Shown piece by piece: positions 1-9,962 of a stretch of DNA of 64,000 bases; the first letter of the stretch is position 1; every line of letters starts with the position of its first letter. The notes below the pieces were generated by a model. That model saw only the letters and a program-made list of their open reading frames with translations. It did no database searches and was not told where the DNA came from. Origin of the DNA: Rhodothermaceae bacterium Tc-Br11_B2g6_7 (lineage in GTDB: Bacteria; Bacteroidota; Rhodothermia; Rhodothermales; Salinibacteraceae). The position numbers and the translations under genes were made by a program. The stretch lies in assembly GCA_001564055.1 (NCBI GenBank), contig LKNB01000002.1:62001-126000 (forward strand). Direction: 5' to 3'.

Positions 1-132
1 AGAGGCGATGGCGCGGCTGAAGGGCATACGGATCCATGCGACGGTACATACGGTCAGTGGGAAAAACTACAACACCATGGAGGTCGAGGCAGACTGCTCG
101 ACCTTCTTGAAAAGGAAAACCAGCAAGCGCGT
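1..132 (-). other. Left edge; possible start of the next gene of the SurA-like operon
   Basis: Downstream of the SurA-like gene on the minus strand about 130 bases remain before the window ends. ATG codons lie at 49, 37 and 27 on the minus strand. The one at 27 would begin M-P-F-S-R-A-I-A-S, which could open a signal peptide, with a weak GGA a few bases upstream. A second exported folding factor in the same operon would be usual, but too little is visible to call a gene. Confidence 0.25.
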
Positions 133-1008
133 CTACGGTTGGGCCGACGGATCTATCCTGTCGGGCACGTCAAGCAAGTCGCGAGACGCTGCATCAACGT
201 GCAGCCGTTGAACCTGACGCGCGAATGACTGTTTCCGTTTTTGAATGGTCAAGCGGTCTCGGATCACATCCTCAACCCACGTCAATTCGGGCACTGTTCC
301 TGGTTCAGCCCGGTCCTCAAGCCGTAGGAGCGCAATCGAATCGCCGGCGGCTACCCGGGCTACGTCGCCCGGGCTCATCCGTTGTAGTTGACTACGAAGC
401 GCCTCGTCTGTAGGGAAGACGTGGCGCTCGGGATGATAGTGGGTCGAAAGTTCAAGGGCAGCGGCTGGATCCGTCGCAAGCTCCCGTACCAGTCGTTCCC
501 ACCGGGGGAGAGAGAGCGCTTCCCCCTCCAAAGCGGCTTGCAGGCTGTCGGCTGCCACCGGGCTCCGGGTTTGTGCAAACCGGATGTAAACGTACGGCTC
601 GCGTAGCCGTAATTGCTCCTGATGACGGTCGTAGTATTGTTGCACTTCCTCGTCTGTAGGCTCGATATCATCCGCGTCGTGGAGATCCGACACCAGCGCG
701 TTAATCAGAATCGTGCGTTCGCTTTCACGGAGTTGCTCCTGCACGGCTGGAGTGTTGTGTAGGCCTCGTCGCTGCGCCTCGTGATAGAGGAGTTCGTTGC
801 GCACCCACTGGCTAATGACCTGTTCGGCCATGCCGGCAGAGTCTTGCTGCGCCCCGACGTTCCGCATCATCTGCTGCACGTCGGCATGTGAGAGGGTGGT
901 GTCGTGTACGCGGGCAACGTAGTCATCAGACTCATCGGCGGGTCCGCAGCCGGTCAGCCATAGGCCAAGCGCGAGAATGCAGACCGCAACGCCAGCGGGT
1001 AGACGCAT
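133..1008 (-). CDS. SurA/parvulin-like periplasmic lipoprotein (peptidyl-prolyl isomerase family, degenerate)
   Basis: This 291-residue protein begins with a lipoprotein signal peptide whose lipobox is L-T-G-C (Cys21), so it is probably anchored in the cell envelope. The start at 1008 was preferred over longer upstream starts because it places this signal at the N-terminus. Residues 30-120 resemble the helical N-terminal chaperone domain of SurA/PrsA proteins. The following region has a parvulin-like length, but I do not see the usual parvulin FGxLG signature, so isomerase activity is doubtful. A chaperone role for outer-membrane or secreted proteins is inferred from the family. It diverges from an ECF sigma factor, which fits an envelope-stress setting. 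Confidence 0.75.
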   Translation of the reverse strand: MRLPAGVAVCILALGLWLTGCGPADESDDYVARVHDTTLSHADVQQMMRNVGAQQDSAGMAEQVISQWVRNELLYHEAQRRGLHNTPAVQEQLRESERTILINALVSDLHDADDIEPTDEEVQQYYDRHQEQLRLREPYVYIRFAQTRSPVAADSLQAALEGEALSLPRWERLVRELATDPAAALELSTHYHPERHVFPTDEALRSQLQRMSPGDVARVAAGDSIALLRLEDRAEPGTVPELTWVEDVIRDRLTIQKRKQSFARQVQRLHVDAASRDLLDVPDRIDPSAQP

Positions 1009-1233
1009 GTTTGTAGATGCATATCTATCAGGGAGGCACCGAAAGCACAAAGCGACAGCCTGTACGTGCGCCATTGCTATGTGGTTGCCCGGTGACGGTA
1101 GCCGTCTTGCAAGGGGAAAGCAACTTTTAGGGGCTGCACGTGTCCTCCCATCACGCCCCTCAGGCCGAAAATAAATCGTAGTCAAGACAAAAACCCGCGC
1201 AGACCTGTCTCGCTGTGCTTTCTTTCCCCCGCT

Positions 1234-1812
1234 ATGACCACCGACGATCGCGCACTTATTGAGGCCATGCGGGACGGCGACGAGCTGGCATTTGTGTCGC
1301 TGTATAACCGCTACAAAGACCAGGTCTACGGCTTTTGTCTGAAGATGCTGCTTGACAAAGAGCGCGCCGCAGATGTGATGCAAGACACGTTTTTGCGCGT
1401 GTATGAAAACCGCGAGCGGCTGCTAAATGTGGGGTCCTTTCGGTCGTGGCTCTTCACCATTGCGCGCAATCAATGCCTGAACGTTATCCGGCGTGAAAAA
1501 CGGCAGGTGAGCCTGGAGCCAGCAATGCGCGAGGATGCGAGCATGAAGGCTTCGCAAAAGCCGAGTGCACCCTTGGAGAAAAGCGAGCAAGTGGAGCTGG
1601 TGAATCACTGCCTGGCGCAACTAAAACCCGATTATCGCGAAGTCATCATTCTCCGCGAGTACCAGAACCTGTCGTACAAAGAGATTGCAGCCGTTACCCG
1701 GAGCACGCTGAGCGCTGTAAAATCGCGTCTGTTTAAGGCCCGGCGAAAACTGGCGACGTTTATTAAGCCTGCAGTCGAGCAGCGGCGTGCACGGGCCGAG
1801 GGCAAGACGTAA
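1234..1812 (+). CDS. ECF (sigma-70 family, RpoE-like) RNA polymerase sigma factor
   Basis: A 192-residue sigma factor with only regions 2 and 4, as in extracytoplasmic-function sigmas. Region 2 (about residues 20-90) contains the core-binding and -10-melting helices, including the DxxQDTFLRVYE and SFRSWLFTIARN segments. Region 4 (about 125-180) has the helix-turn-helix YKEIA..TRSTLSAVKSRLFKARRKL that reads the -35 box. The gene 44 bases downstream encodes a membrane anti-sigma factor with a zinc-binding motif, so the pair is probably a signal-responsive switch at the envelope. The regulon cannot be read from this window. Confidence 0.93.
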   Translation: MTTDDRALIEAMRDGDELAFVSLYNRYKDQVYGFCLKMLLDKERAADVMQDTFLRVYENRERLLNVGSFRSWLFTIARNQCLNVIRREKRQVSLEPAMREDASMKASQKPSAPLEKSEQVELVNHCLAQLKPDYREVIILREYQNLSYKEIAAVTRSTLSAVKSRLFKARRKLATFIKPAVEQRRARAEGKT

Positions 1813-1856
1813 ACAGGAGAACAACCGCGACACACGATTAACCACGGACAACCGCC

Positions 1857-2447
1857 ATGCACGGGGATCGGAAAGAGCAGCAGCCGAGACACACGCCCTG
1901 CCCGGATGAGGCCCGAGTGGATGCCTATCTGGATGGGGAACTCCCTCTGAGCGAACATGCGGACTTGTTCACGCATCTCTCCGCCTGTGCCGCGTGTCGC
2001 GATGCGTTGGAAACCACCCTTGTTTTTCGTCGCATGTTGCGGCACGAGCGCCTCGTCGTACCGCCTGCGGTAGATGAGCACTTCTTGGAACGGCTGTCCG
2101 AGCAGCAAGACCGTAACGCACTTGTCGATCGCGCGGCGGACCGGAATCCGCTCTGGCAGGCCCGGCATCCCGTCTCCGCAGGGGTTGCGCTTACAGCGGC
2201 GGTCGCAATGTTTATCGCAGGGTTTCTCACCTCCGGCACTGACCGCACAGAGTCAACCGAGGCGGTGCCTTTCACCGTGGAAGGCGTTGAAGAGCGCGTG
2301 GAGTTTCGACACGTCTCATCCACCCAGCCCTCAGATCAGCCCTCAGCCTCAGTCACGGGGCCCATCTATGTGTACTACCCGGGAATCACAGTAGAGGCCG
2401 AGCGGCTTCCTGATGCAGAAACGGTCCGCGACCAGGAATCCATGTGA
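1857..2447 (+). CDS. Membrane anti-sigma factor with zinc-finger (ZAS) domain
   Basis: A 196-residue protein whose N-terminus carries the anti-sigma signature H40-x3-C44-x2-C47, typical of zf-HC2/ZAS domains that sequester ECF sigma factors. One transmembrane helix (about residues 107-125) is followed by roughly 70 extracytoplasmic residues, where a signal would be sensed or a protease would cut. It lies directly downstream of the ECF sigma gene and is almost certainly its partner. The extracytoplasmic part is Ser/Thr/Pro-rich and has no recognised domain. The start at 1857 gives the shortest lead-in to the zinc domain. Confidence 0.88.
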   Translation: MHGDRKEQQPRHTPCPDEARVDAYLDGELPLSEHADLFTHLSACAACRDALETTLVFRRMLRHERLVVPPAVDEHFLERLSEQQDRNALVDRAADRNPLWQARHPVSAGVALTAAVAMFIAGFLTSGTDRTESTEAVPFTVEGVEERVEFRHVSSTQPSDQPSASVTGPIYVYYPGITVEAERLPDAETVRDQESM

Positions 2448-2494
2448 CGTGATGGATCCGGAGGTGTCATTTCCGACTGCAGAACGAGGGGCTG

Positions 2495-2516
2495 GACGAT
2501 TCGTAGCGGAATCGTC
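2495..2516 (+). terminator. Hairpin after the sigma/anti-sigma operon, possible terminator
   Basis: A perfect 8-bp inverted repeat (GACGATTC / GAATCGTC) with a 6-base loop lies about 50 bases after the anti-sigma stop codon. It is followed a few bases later by a T-rich but interrupted tract, so it is a plausible but imperfect intrinsic terminator between this operon and gltX. Confidence 0.45.
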
Positions 2517-2608
2517 AGAGGTTCTTTGTTTGATCTTTGCGAACGGAATGGCGCTGATGAGTAGGTTACATGCTCATCATGCTGTTAACTGTACTCGCCG
2601 CTTCGCAC

Positions 2609-4084
2609 ATGTGTAGTCGCCCGGTTCGCGTTCGCTTTGCCCCCAGCCCCACGGGGTATCTTCACATCGGAGGGCTTCGTACAGCGCTCTACAATTACCT
2701 GTTGGCGCGAAAGCATGCGGGGACGTTCGTCCTTCGCATTGAAGACACGGATCGGGAGCGCTACGTCGAAGATGCGGAAACTGACATCACGGCGGCTTTG
2801 GAATGGGCGGGGTTGTCCTATGATGAGGGACCAACGGTTGGGGGCGATGTAGGGCCGTACTACCAGTCGGCCCGAAAGGAGCTCTACCAGCAGTATGTAC
2901 AGCAACTGCTGGATAGTGGACACGCGTACTATGCATTCGACACGCCGGAGACACTGGATGCGCGGCGTGAGGAAGCAGAGCACGGCTTTTCGTACAACGC
3001 GGCCACGCGAGGCGAGATGGAAAACAGCCTCACGCTGCCGGATGAGGAGGTCACGCGGCGTATTGCCCATGGCGACCCGTACGTGGTCCGCATGAAGGTA
3101 GCGCCCGAAAGCTCTATTCGGTTTGAGGACACGGTGCGGGGGACCGTCAGCTTCGCCTCTGAAAAGGTGGATGATCAGGTGCTGCTGAAATCCGACGGTA
3201 TGCCTACGTATCATCTGGCCAACGTCGTAGACGACCATCTGATGGCCATTACGCACGTCATTCGTGGGGAAGAGTGGCTGCCGTCAACGCCCAAGCACAT
3301 CCTCCTGTACCGCTACTTCGGGTGGGAGCCGCCGGCGTTTGCGCATCTGCCACTGATCCTGAGCCCGGAGGGCGGCAAGCTCTCCAAGCGCGACGCAGAG
3401 GCGCTTGGGATTCCGGTCTCGGTAAGCGATTACGCAGAGGCGGGCTATGAGCCAGAGGCCCTGCTCAACTTCCTGGCCCTGCTTGGTTGGAATCCAGGAA
3501 CGGAGGAGGAGGTGTTTTCACTGGAGGAGCTCGCCGAGGCCTTTTCACTGGACCGGGTGGGCTCCAGCGGGGTGCAGTTCGATATGGACAAGCTCCGCTG
3601 GTTTAATGAGCAGCATCTGCGAGCGCTTGATCTGGGTACGTTTACCGCCCGTGTGGCCGCACACGCCGACGCCCACGGCCTCGACGATGTCGACAAGGAT
3701 TATCTGCAGCAGGTGTGCGCCCTCATGCACGAACGGGTGTCCTTTGCACACGAAGTGTTTACCGAGAGTCGGTATTTCTTTGAGGCGCCAACATCGTACG
3801 ATCAGAAAGGCGTCAAGAAGCGCTGGAAGGACGACGCGCCGGCGCTGCTGAGCGCTTATGCGGAGGCCCTGGAAGCACTTGACACGTTCACAGAGGCGAC
3901 GGCGGAGCAGACATTGCGGGACATCGCCGACGCCCATGGTTGCGGCGCTGGGCGTATCATTCACCCCACCCGCCTTGCGCTCAGCGGCGTCACGTTTGGC
4001 CCAAGCCTCTTCGCCATGATGGAGGTGCTCGGCCGCGCGACCTGCGTGGAGCGCATGCGAACGGCTATCGAAGAACTCGGGTAG
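2609..4084 (+). CDS. gltX: Glutamyl-tRNA synthetase
   Basis: A 491-residue class I aminoacyl-tRNA synthetase that charges tRNA-Glu with glutamate. The N-terminal Rossmann fold opens with [14 protein letters not shown] (HIGH signature), and the second signature is GGKLSKRD (KMSKS variant, about residues 254-261). The C-terminal third is the helical anticodon-binding domain, ending at the expected length. I chose the ATG at 2609 because the family starts only a few residues before the ATP-binding motif; the in-frame ATG at 2570 would add 13 hydrophobic residues with no family counterpart. It converges with the GlnRS gene, so both glutamate-family synthetases sit side by side. Confidence 0.96.
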   Translation: MCSRPVRVRFAPSPTGYLHIGGLRTALYNYLLARKHAGTFVLRIEDTDRERYVEDAETDITAALEWAGLSYDEGPTVGGDVGPYYQSARKELYQQYVQQLLDSGHAYYAFDTPETLDARREEAEHGFSYNAATRGEMENSLTLPDEEVTRRIAHGDPYVVRMKVAPESSIRFEDTVRGTVSFASEKVDDQVLLKSDGMPTYHLANVVDDHLMAITHVIRGEEWLPSTPKHILLYRYFGWEPPAFAHLPLILSPEGGKLSKRDAEALGIPVSVSDYAEAGYEPEALLNFLALLGWNPGTEEEVFSLEELAEAFSLDRVGSSGVQFDMDKLRWFNEQHLRALDLGTFTARVAAHADAHGLDDVDKDYLQQVCALMHERVSFAHEVFTESRYFFEAPTSYDQKGVKKRWKDDAPALLSAYAEALEALDTFTEATAEQTLRDIADAHGCGAGRIIHPTRLALSGVTFGPSLFAMMEVLGRATCVERMRTAIEELG

Positions 4085-4135
4085 CCTGACGGCAGTCGGC
4101 TACAACAAGATGTCCTCCGCACCTTCTCTGCTGCG

Positions 4136-6475
4136 TTACTGCGCGGCAGGGGAGGTGTCCGTGGTGAGTGCCTCGCGGAGGAGCTTCTGTGCCGTTTTAG
4201 GGTCAGCCTGCCCGCCAGTTTCCCGCATCACCTGTCCCATGAAGAAGCCCAGCAACCCCTCTTTGCCGTTGCGGTAGGCTTCCACCTTGCCCGGATAGGC
4301 GGCGAGTTGTCCGTCGATAATCTCGCGCAGCGCGTCCTCATCGCTGATGTTGCGCAGGCCCTCGGCCGCGATGTACTCTTGCGGATCGACGCCGTCCTCC
4401 AGCATCGCCGTGAGGACGTCCTTGCCCACCCGCCCAGTGATTTCGTCGGTGGCTACCTGCCGCACCAGGACGCCAAACTGCTCCGGGGTAAAGGGCAGGT
4501 CCGGTAGGTCCGCCGGCGGTACCAGCCCCATCAGCTCGTTGAGGATCCAGTTGGTGACGGCCTGCGCTTCGTGGTGGCCATCCAGGGCAGCTTCGAGGTA
4601 ATCGGCAAGGGGCGGCGTGTCGATGAGTTGAACGGCATCGTCCCGCGCGATGCCGAGCGCTTCTGTGAAGTGCTCCAGCCGTGCATGCTGTGCTTCGGTA
4701 AACGACTCGGCCGGGTCGGCATGGATCTGCGGATTCGCGGCCTCGATCTCTTCCTTCGTTGGACCGGTCGCCGCGTCTTCCGGGTCATCATCGGTGCTCC
4801 AGGAGTCGCGCAGCGGGATGATCTGATTGAAGATGAGCGTATCATCGGTGGCGTCGGTGTCGCGCCAGAAGTAGCCCTGCCGCTCAAACTGCAGCCGCTG
4901 CTCGCCAGAAAAGCCGCGCACGGCGGGCTCCAGCAGAGCATCAGCTACGGGCATGGATTGCGGGTTCAGAAAGGCCGTGAAGTCGTCCTCGTGGGCCTCG
5001 GGGTCGGGCACAGAAAACAGGCGGTCCACCATGCGCACCTCAGCAGGCACCGCATGCGCCGCGCTCACCCAGTGGATGATGCCCTTGGGGCGGCGGCCGT
5101 CGCTGGCCTTGGCCTGGCCTTTCGTCTCCGGGTCGTAGGTGCACCGAAGTTCGGTGACGCGCCCATCGGCATCCTGGACGACCTCGTCGCAACGGAGGAA
5201 GTAGGCATGGCGCAGGCGCACCTCACGGCCGGGCGCGAGGCGATAGAACCCATCAGGCGGGTCCATCCGAAAGTCGTCGCGCTCAATATACAGCTCGCGA
5301 CCAAACGGCACGGCGCGGTGGGCCTCTTTGTCAATATCGCGGGGCCAATGGGGCGCCTCGATGTGCTCGGTTTCGCCTTCCGGGTAGTTGGTGATCGTTA
5401 CCTTTAGCGGATCGAGCACGCCCATGATGCGCGGCGACCGGTAGTTCAGGTCGTCGCGCAGGACGTGTTCAAAAAGGGCGATATCAACCCGACTGTTAGC
5501 CTTCGCCACGCCAATCCGCTCGCAGAAGGTGCGGATGGCTGAGGGGGGCACGCCCCGGCGGCGCAGCCCCGCCAGGGTGGGGAGGCGGGGGTCGTCCCAC
5601 CCGTTCACCAAGCCTTCCTCCACCAGGCGCAGCAGCTTGCGCTTGCTCATCACGGTGTAGTCCATGTTAAGCCGCGCGAATTCGTACTGATGCGGCCGTG
5701 TGGCCTGCTGCTCCTCGGGCAGGCACCGCTCCAAAATCCAGTCGTAGAGCCGCCGGTTATTTTCAAACTCCAGGGTGCAAAGCGAGTGCGTGATGTCCTC
5801 GATGGCGTCGGAGAGGCAATGCGCAAAGTCGTACATCGGGTAGATGCACCAGTCATCCCCCGTGCGGTAATGGTTGGCATGGCGGATGCGATAGAGGATG
5901 GGATCCCGCATGATCATGTGGGGGGAAGCCATGTCAATCTTCGCGCGCAGCACGTGGGCGCCATCTGCATGCGCGCCGGTCCGCATTTCGCGGAAGAGGC
6001 GCAGGTTTGCCTCGGGGGATCGGTCGCGATAGGGACTTGGCGTCCCCGGCTCCGTGACGGTGCCTCGGTTGTCCCGAATGGCTTCGCCGTCCTGGCTATC
6101 CACATAGGCATCGCCCTGCGTAATCAAGTGTTCGGCATAGGCGTAGAGCTGCTCAAAGTAGTCTGAGGCATGGTACAGGTGGTCGCCCCAATCAAAGCCC
6201 AGCCACCGCACATCTTCCTGAATCGACGCTACGTACCGCTCGTCTTCCGTCGTTGGGTTGGTATCATCAAAGCGGAGGTGACACCGACCATCATAATCAC
6301 GGGCCATACCAAAATTTAGGCAAATGGACTTGGCGTGGCCGATGTGCAGAAACCCGTTTGGCTCCGGCGGAAACCGGGTCACTACCGTCTCATGCGTGCC
6401 GTCGGCAAGGTCCGCCTCAATGATGTTGCGGATGAAATGTGAGCGGCTGTCGGGGGTGTCGGATGCAGTAGGCAT
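4136..6475 (-). CDS. glnS: Glutaminyl-tRNA synthetase with C-terminal YqeY/GatB-type domain
   Basis: A 779-residue fusion. Residues 1 to about 560 form a class I GlnRS, with PPEPNGFLHIGH (HIGH at 44-47), a VMSKR KMSKS variant near residue 275, and the beta-barrel anticodon-binding region. The last 190 or so residues match the helical GatB C-terminal/YqeY domain that grips the tRNA elbow in amidotransferases. Similar fusions are known, for example in Deinococcus GlnRS, where the tail helps bind tRNA-Gln. Its presence means the cell makes Gln-tRNA directly. The N-terminus is compact and the ATG at 6475 precedes the catalytic core by a normal distance. Confidence 0.95.
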   Translation of the reverse strand: MPTASDTPDSRSHFIRNIIEADLADGTHETVVTRFPPEPNGFLHIGHAKSICLNFGMARDYDGRCHLRFDDTNPTTEDERYVASIQEDVRWLGFDWGDHLYHASDYFEQLYAYAEHLITQGDAYVDSQDGEAIRDNRGTVTEPGTPSPYRDRSPEANLRLFREMRTGAHADGAHVLRAKIDMASPHMIMRDPILYRIRHANHYRTGDDWCIYPMYDFAHCLSDAIEDITHSLCTLEFENNRRLYDWILERCLPEEQQATRPHQYEFARLNMDYTVMSKRKLLRLVEEGLVNGWDDPRLPTLAGLRRRGVPPSAIRTFCERIGVAKANSRVDIALFEHVLRDDLNYRSPRIMGVLDPLKVTITNYPEGETEHIEAPHWPRDIDKEAHRAVPFGRELYIERDDFRMDPPDGFYRLAPGREVRLRHAYFLRCDEVVQDADGRVTELRCTYDPETKGQAKASDGRRPKGIIHWVSAAHAVPAEVRMVDRLFSVPDPEAHEDDFTAFLNPQSMPVADALLEPAVRGFSGEQRLQFERQGYFWRDTDATDDTLIFNQIIPLRDSWSTDDDPEDAATGPTKEEIEAANPQIHADPAESFTEAQHARLEHFTEALGIARDDAVQLIDTPPLADYLEAALDGHHEAQAVTNWILNELMGLVPPADLPDLPFTPEQFGVLVRQVATDEITGRVGKDVLTAMLEDGVDPQEYIAAEGLRNISDEDALREIIDGQLAAYPGKVEAYRNGKEGLLGFFMGQVMRETGGQADPKTAQKLLREALTTDTSPAAQ

Positions 6476-6640
6476 GGACGCAGAAAAAGCGTGGAGTGCG
6501 GGGTGATGAACAGCGAAGGGCTTGCAACGGCTTCTGGACTGAAAGGTCCCGTTGCCACGGCTCCCGAAACCGGGGGTTATGTTTTTCGCACGGAATGTGT
6601 CTATAGAGCCTCCGACGACCCCTCACGCGTCGCCTGTGCC

Positions 6641-8179
6641 ATGTTTTCAAAAGTCTGGTCCTCTACTACGATCGGGGTGGACGCGCTCCCCATTGTCATT
6701 GAAACACACATCTCGGGCGGTATGCCCAAGTACACCGTGGTGGGCCTCCCGAACGGAGCCGTGCGCGAGAGTCTAGATCGGATTTTTGCAGCGCTCTCCA
6801 ACACGGGGCTCCCGCGCCCACGCGGAAAAATAACCGTCAACTTAGCGCCCGCTGATGTGCGGAAGGAGGGGGCGGCCTTTGATTTGCCCATTGCGATCGG
6901 GCTCTTGGCCGCGTATGGAGATAATTTGTCGAAAGCGGCGCTGGAGCGCGTCGCCATCATGGGGGAGCTGGCGCTTGACGGACAGGTGCGGCCGGTGCGC
7001 GGTGTGCTACCGATGGCGCTCGAAGCCCGCTCGGCCGGCCGGGAGGCGCTGGTGGTACCCAAAGAGAACGCGGCTGAGGCTGCAGTGGTAGAGGGGTTGG
7101 CCGTGTACCCGGTCGCCTCGCTTCCGGAGGCGGTGGAGGTGATCCGCGGCACGGGTGGGCCCGCGCCTTTTGAGCAGGATGTGCGCGCGCTCTTCAAGCA
7201 AGCGCAGCAGCACGTCGTGGACTTCGCCGAGGTCCGGGGGCAGCACAATGTAAAGCGTGCCCTGGAGGTAGCCGCCGCGGGCGGGCACAATGGACTGCTC
7301 GTTGGGCCACCCGGCTCGGGCAAGACCATGCTCGCGCGGCGCTTGCCTACCATCCTGCCGCCCCTCAGCCCGGACGAGGCTCTGGAAACGACCAAGATCC
7401 ACTCCATCGACGGCAAGCTCAATGGGCGGGGGCTGGTGGCCACGCGTCCGTTTCGCGCGCCCCATCACACGATTTCGGATGCCGGCCTGTGTGGCGGCGG
7501 TGCCCATCCCATGCCTGGCGAAATTTCCCTTGCGCACCATGGCGTCCTTTTTATGGACGAGCTGCCGGAATTCAAGCGGCAGGTGCTGGAGGTGCTGCGG
7601 CAACCGTTGGAGGAGGGGCGCATCACGATCAGCAGGGCGCGCTTCACGGTCGAGTACCCGGCCCGCTTCATGATGCTCGCCAGCATGAACCCGTGCCCCT
7701 GCGGCTACCTCACCGATCCGAACCGCGAATGCGTTTGCGCCCCACCGCAGGTGCAGCGCTACCTGGGTAAGATCAGCGGTCCGCTGCTGGACCGTATCGA
7801 TCTGCACATTGAGGTAACACCGGTGTCGTTCGATGAGCTTGACAAGCCGCAGGATGGCGAGCCCAGTGCCGCGGTACGAGAGCGCGTCATCCAGGCCCGG
7901 GACCTTCAGGCGCAACGCTATGCAGCGCACCACGGCGTTCACTGCAATGCGCAGATGGGCTCCACGCTCGTCCGGCGCCACTGCGCGCTGGATACCCGTG
8001 GGAAGCAATTGCTGAAGACGGCCATCCGGAGGTTGGGGCTGAGCGCGCGCGCCTTCGACCGTATCCTGAAAGTGAGCCGGACCATCGCTGACCTCGAGGG
8101 GGAGGCCTCCATTACGCCAGCCCATCTGTCAGAAGCCATCCAGTACCGGTCGCTGGATCGCGATTGGTGGCATGGGTAG
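6641..8179 (+). CDS. YifB/ComM-family Mg-chelatase-like AAA+ ATPase
   Basis: A 512-residue protein with the three parts of the family: an N-terminal Lon-like S5 fold (residues 1-170, from FSKVWSSTTIGVDA), a central AAA+ ATPase with Walker A GPPGSGKTMLARR and Walker B/sensor segment LFMDELPEF, and a C-terminal Mg_chelatase_C helical region. A Cys-rich stretch, CPCGYLTDP..CVCAP, is typical of the family. ComM is a branch-migration helicase that aids integration of transformed DNA; the assignment here is by family. The in-frame region from 6491 lacks family similarity, so I start at the ATG at 6641. It is divergent from glnS. Confidence 0.92.
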   Translation: MFSKVWSSTTIGVDALPIVIETHISGGMPKYTVVGLPNGAVRESLDRIFAALSNTGLPRPRGKITVNLAPADVRKEGAAFDLPIAIGLLAAYGDNLSKAALERVAIMGELALDGQVRPVRGVLPMALEARSAGREALVVPKENAAEAAVVEGLAVYPVASLPEAVEVIRGTGGPAPFEQDVRALFKQAQQHVVDFAEVRGQHNVKRALEVAAAGGHNGLLVGPPGSGKTMLARRLPTILPPLSPDEALETTKIHSIDGKLNGRGLVATRPFRAPHHTISDAGLCGGGAHPMPGEISLAHHGVLFMDELPEFKRQVLEVLRQPLEEGRITISRARFTVEYPARFMMLASMNPCPCGYLTDPNRECVCAPPQVQRYLGKISGPLLDRIDLHIEVTPVSFDELDKPQDGEPSAAVRERVIQARDLQAQRYAAHHGVHCNAQMGSTLVRRHCALDTRGKQLLKTAIRRLGLSARAFDRILKVSRTIADLEGEASITPAHLSEAIQYRSLDRDWWHG

Positions 8180-8370
8180 GGACGGGCTGGCTGACAGGGC
8201 GTGAGCAGACCGGCCGGCGTGGCTTTGTTCGCGGGGCCTGAGGTGTGGGATACGGGCCACCTGCGCCGGGGCGTGAACGAACGAGGAAAGGTGCCGTACA
8301 CTCGCATCCTGTGGCGAGATGTAGTACGTTCCTACCGCTCCCCGATTTCTCACGAACCAACCAATGATCT

Positions 8371-9081
8371 GTGCTTGCTCCTGAAGGATATCGACTGATG
8401 GCCGGCGCGGCCGGGCTATGTGCAGGTGCGCTGGCGGTGGCACGGAAAACACCACGCCCGTACGGCTGGCCCATTGCTGCTGCTGGTGTGGCCGCACTGG
8501 GGTTTACCACCTGGTTTTTCCGCGACCCCACACGTACCCCGCCCCCCGACGCCCGCAACTTGCTGCTCGCTCCGGCAGATGGAAAGGTCGTGGTTGTGGA
8601 CGAGGTGCATGAGCCGCTTTTTCTCAAAAGCAGGGCGCAGCAGGTCTCCATCTTTCTGTCCCCCCTCAACGTGCACGTAAACCGCGCCCCGGCGGATGGC
8701 ACGATCGCGTTCGACGAATATGTGCCGGGCGACTACCTTGTGGCCTGGCATCCCAAGGCGAGCGAGAAAAACGAGCGGTCGCAACTGGGATTGGTGCACC
8801 CGACCGGTCGCAAAATCCTGTTCAAGCAGATTGCAGGCGCTATGGCCCGCCGGATTGTCTACCACATTAGCACCGGCGACACAGTGAAAGCCGGGGAGCG
8901 GTTCGGCATTGTTAAGTTTGGCTCCCGGATGGATGTGCTGGTACCCTCCGACGTCGCCCTCGACGTCTCCGTTGGGCAGCGCGTGGTGGCCGGCGAGACG
9001 GTGCTCGGCACCATTCCACAGACCACGCCGACGAACGAGGCTCCCGCCCAACCTGCAGCAGCTGCGACGATGGGGGCGTAA
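8371..9081 (+). CDS. psd: Phosphatidylserine decarboxylase proenzyme
   Basis: A 236-residue short-type decarboxylase that converts phosphatidylserine to phosphatidylethanolamine. Near the C-terminus is KFGSRMD, the self-cleavage site where Ser185 becomes the pyruvoyl prosthetic group after cutting behind Gly184. The segments LLAPADGKVVVVDEV and IFLSPLNVHVNRAP are typical of the family. A membrane-associating N-terminus covers residues 10-55. The start is a GTG at 8371, because the ATG seven bases upstream hits a stop after six codons. The stop codon shares one base with the start of the next gene (TAATG), so the two phospholipid enzymes are translationally coupled. Confidence 0.93.
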   Translation: MLAPEGYRLMAGAAGLCAGALAVARKTPRPYGWPIAAAGVAALGFTTWFFRDPTRTPPPDARNLLLAPADGKVVVVDEVHEPLFLKSRAQQVSIFLSPLNVHVNRAPADGTIAFDEYVPGDYLVAWHPKASEKNERSQLGLVHPTGRKILFKQIAGAMARRIVYHISTGDTVKAGERFGIVKFGSRMDVLVPSDVALDVSVGQRVVAGETVLGTIPQTTPTNEAPAQPAAAATMGA

Positions 9082-9938
9082 TGGCTGATCGATCGTCGAA
9101 AGGAAAGGGCCGCCGCTGGCCCCCGGCGTCGCAGCGCCAGTTTCGCAAGCGTCTGCGGCGCTACCGGGACCTCCGCAGCGGCGGCCGGACGCGCCGAATT
9201 CCGCGGACGGCTGTGCCCTCGTTCTTTACGCTGATGAACCTGCTCAGTGGCTTCATTGCCATCACGCAGGCCCATGAGGGTAACTTCGATGCCGCCTGCT
9301 GGCTGATTTTGCTGGCGGGCTTTTTCGATGCGCTGGATGGCATGATGGCCCGCCTCACAAATGGTACCAGCCTGTTTGGGGTAGAGCTGGACTCCTTGGC
9401 CGACGCTGTATCGTTCGGTGCCGCGCCTGCCTTCCTGGTGTGGACGTTTGGGCTCCACAACTTTGGCATGCTGGGCCTCATCGTGTCCTCGCTCCCCGCT
9501 ATTTGTGGCGTTGTGCGCCTGGCCCGCTTCAATCTCCAGTTCGATGGCGAGAAGAAGGACCACTTCTCCGGCCTGCCTATCCCGGCTCAGGCGCTCTTCC
9601 TGGCCGTTTTGGTACTTAATTTCAACCATCCGGACTGGTTTTCGATGCCCGGGCAAGAAAACATGGCCATCTTGATTCCGATCGTGGTGCTGCTTGCTCT
9701 ATTGATGATATCAAGTATCCCGTTTGATTCGATCCCCACACCCACCCCGGCGCACCTGCGCCTGCATCCGGTCCGGTCCAGCCTGTTTGCTCTCGGCGGG
9801 GTGCTGATCATCCTGTTTGCGTTCACCAGCCACCCGCACTTTGGCTTTGTGGTGGTGATTAGCGTCTACCTGGCCGTCGGGATCGGTCGCGCCGTGCTCG
9901 CGTTCATCCGCGATGTATTAAACACCCCAATCGAGTAA
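9081..9938 (+). CDS. pssA: CDP-diacylglycerol-serine O-phosphatidyltransferase
   Basis: A 285-residue integral membrane enzyme making phosphatidylserine from CDP-diacylglycerol and serine. The CDP-alcohol phosphatidyltransferase signature D-G-x2-A-R-x8-G-x3-D-x3-D is complete in the segment DALDGMMARL...GVELDSLADA. Several hydrophobic helices follow. The first 50 residues are strongly basic, unlike the membrane part. It follows psd with a one-base overlap, giving the two consecutive steps to phosphatidylethanolamine in one operon. Confidence 0.94.
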   Translation: MADRSSKGKGRRWPPASQRQFRKRLRRYRDLRSGGRTRRIPRTAVPSFFTLMNLLSGFIAITQAHEGNFDAACWLILLAGFFDALDGMMARLTNGTSLFGVELDSLADAVSFGAAPAFLVWTFGLHNFGMLGLIVSSLPAICGVVRLARFNLQFDGEKKDHFSGLPIPAQALFLAVLVLNFNHPDWFSMPGQENMAILIPIVVLLALLMISSIPFDSIPTPTPAHLRLHPVRSSLFALGGVLIILFAFTSHPHFGFVVVISVYLAVGIGRAVLAFIRDVLNTPIE

Positions 9939-9962
9939 CCTGCCTCCACGATTTCCCTGCCC

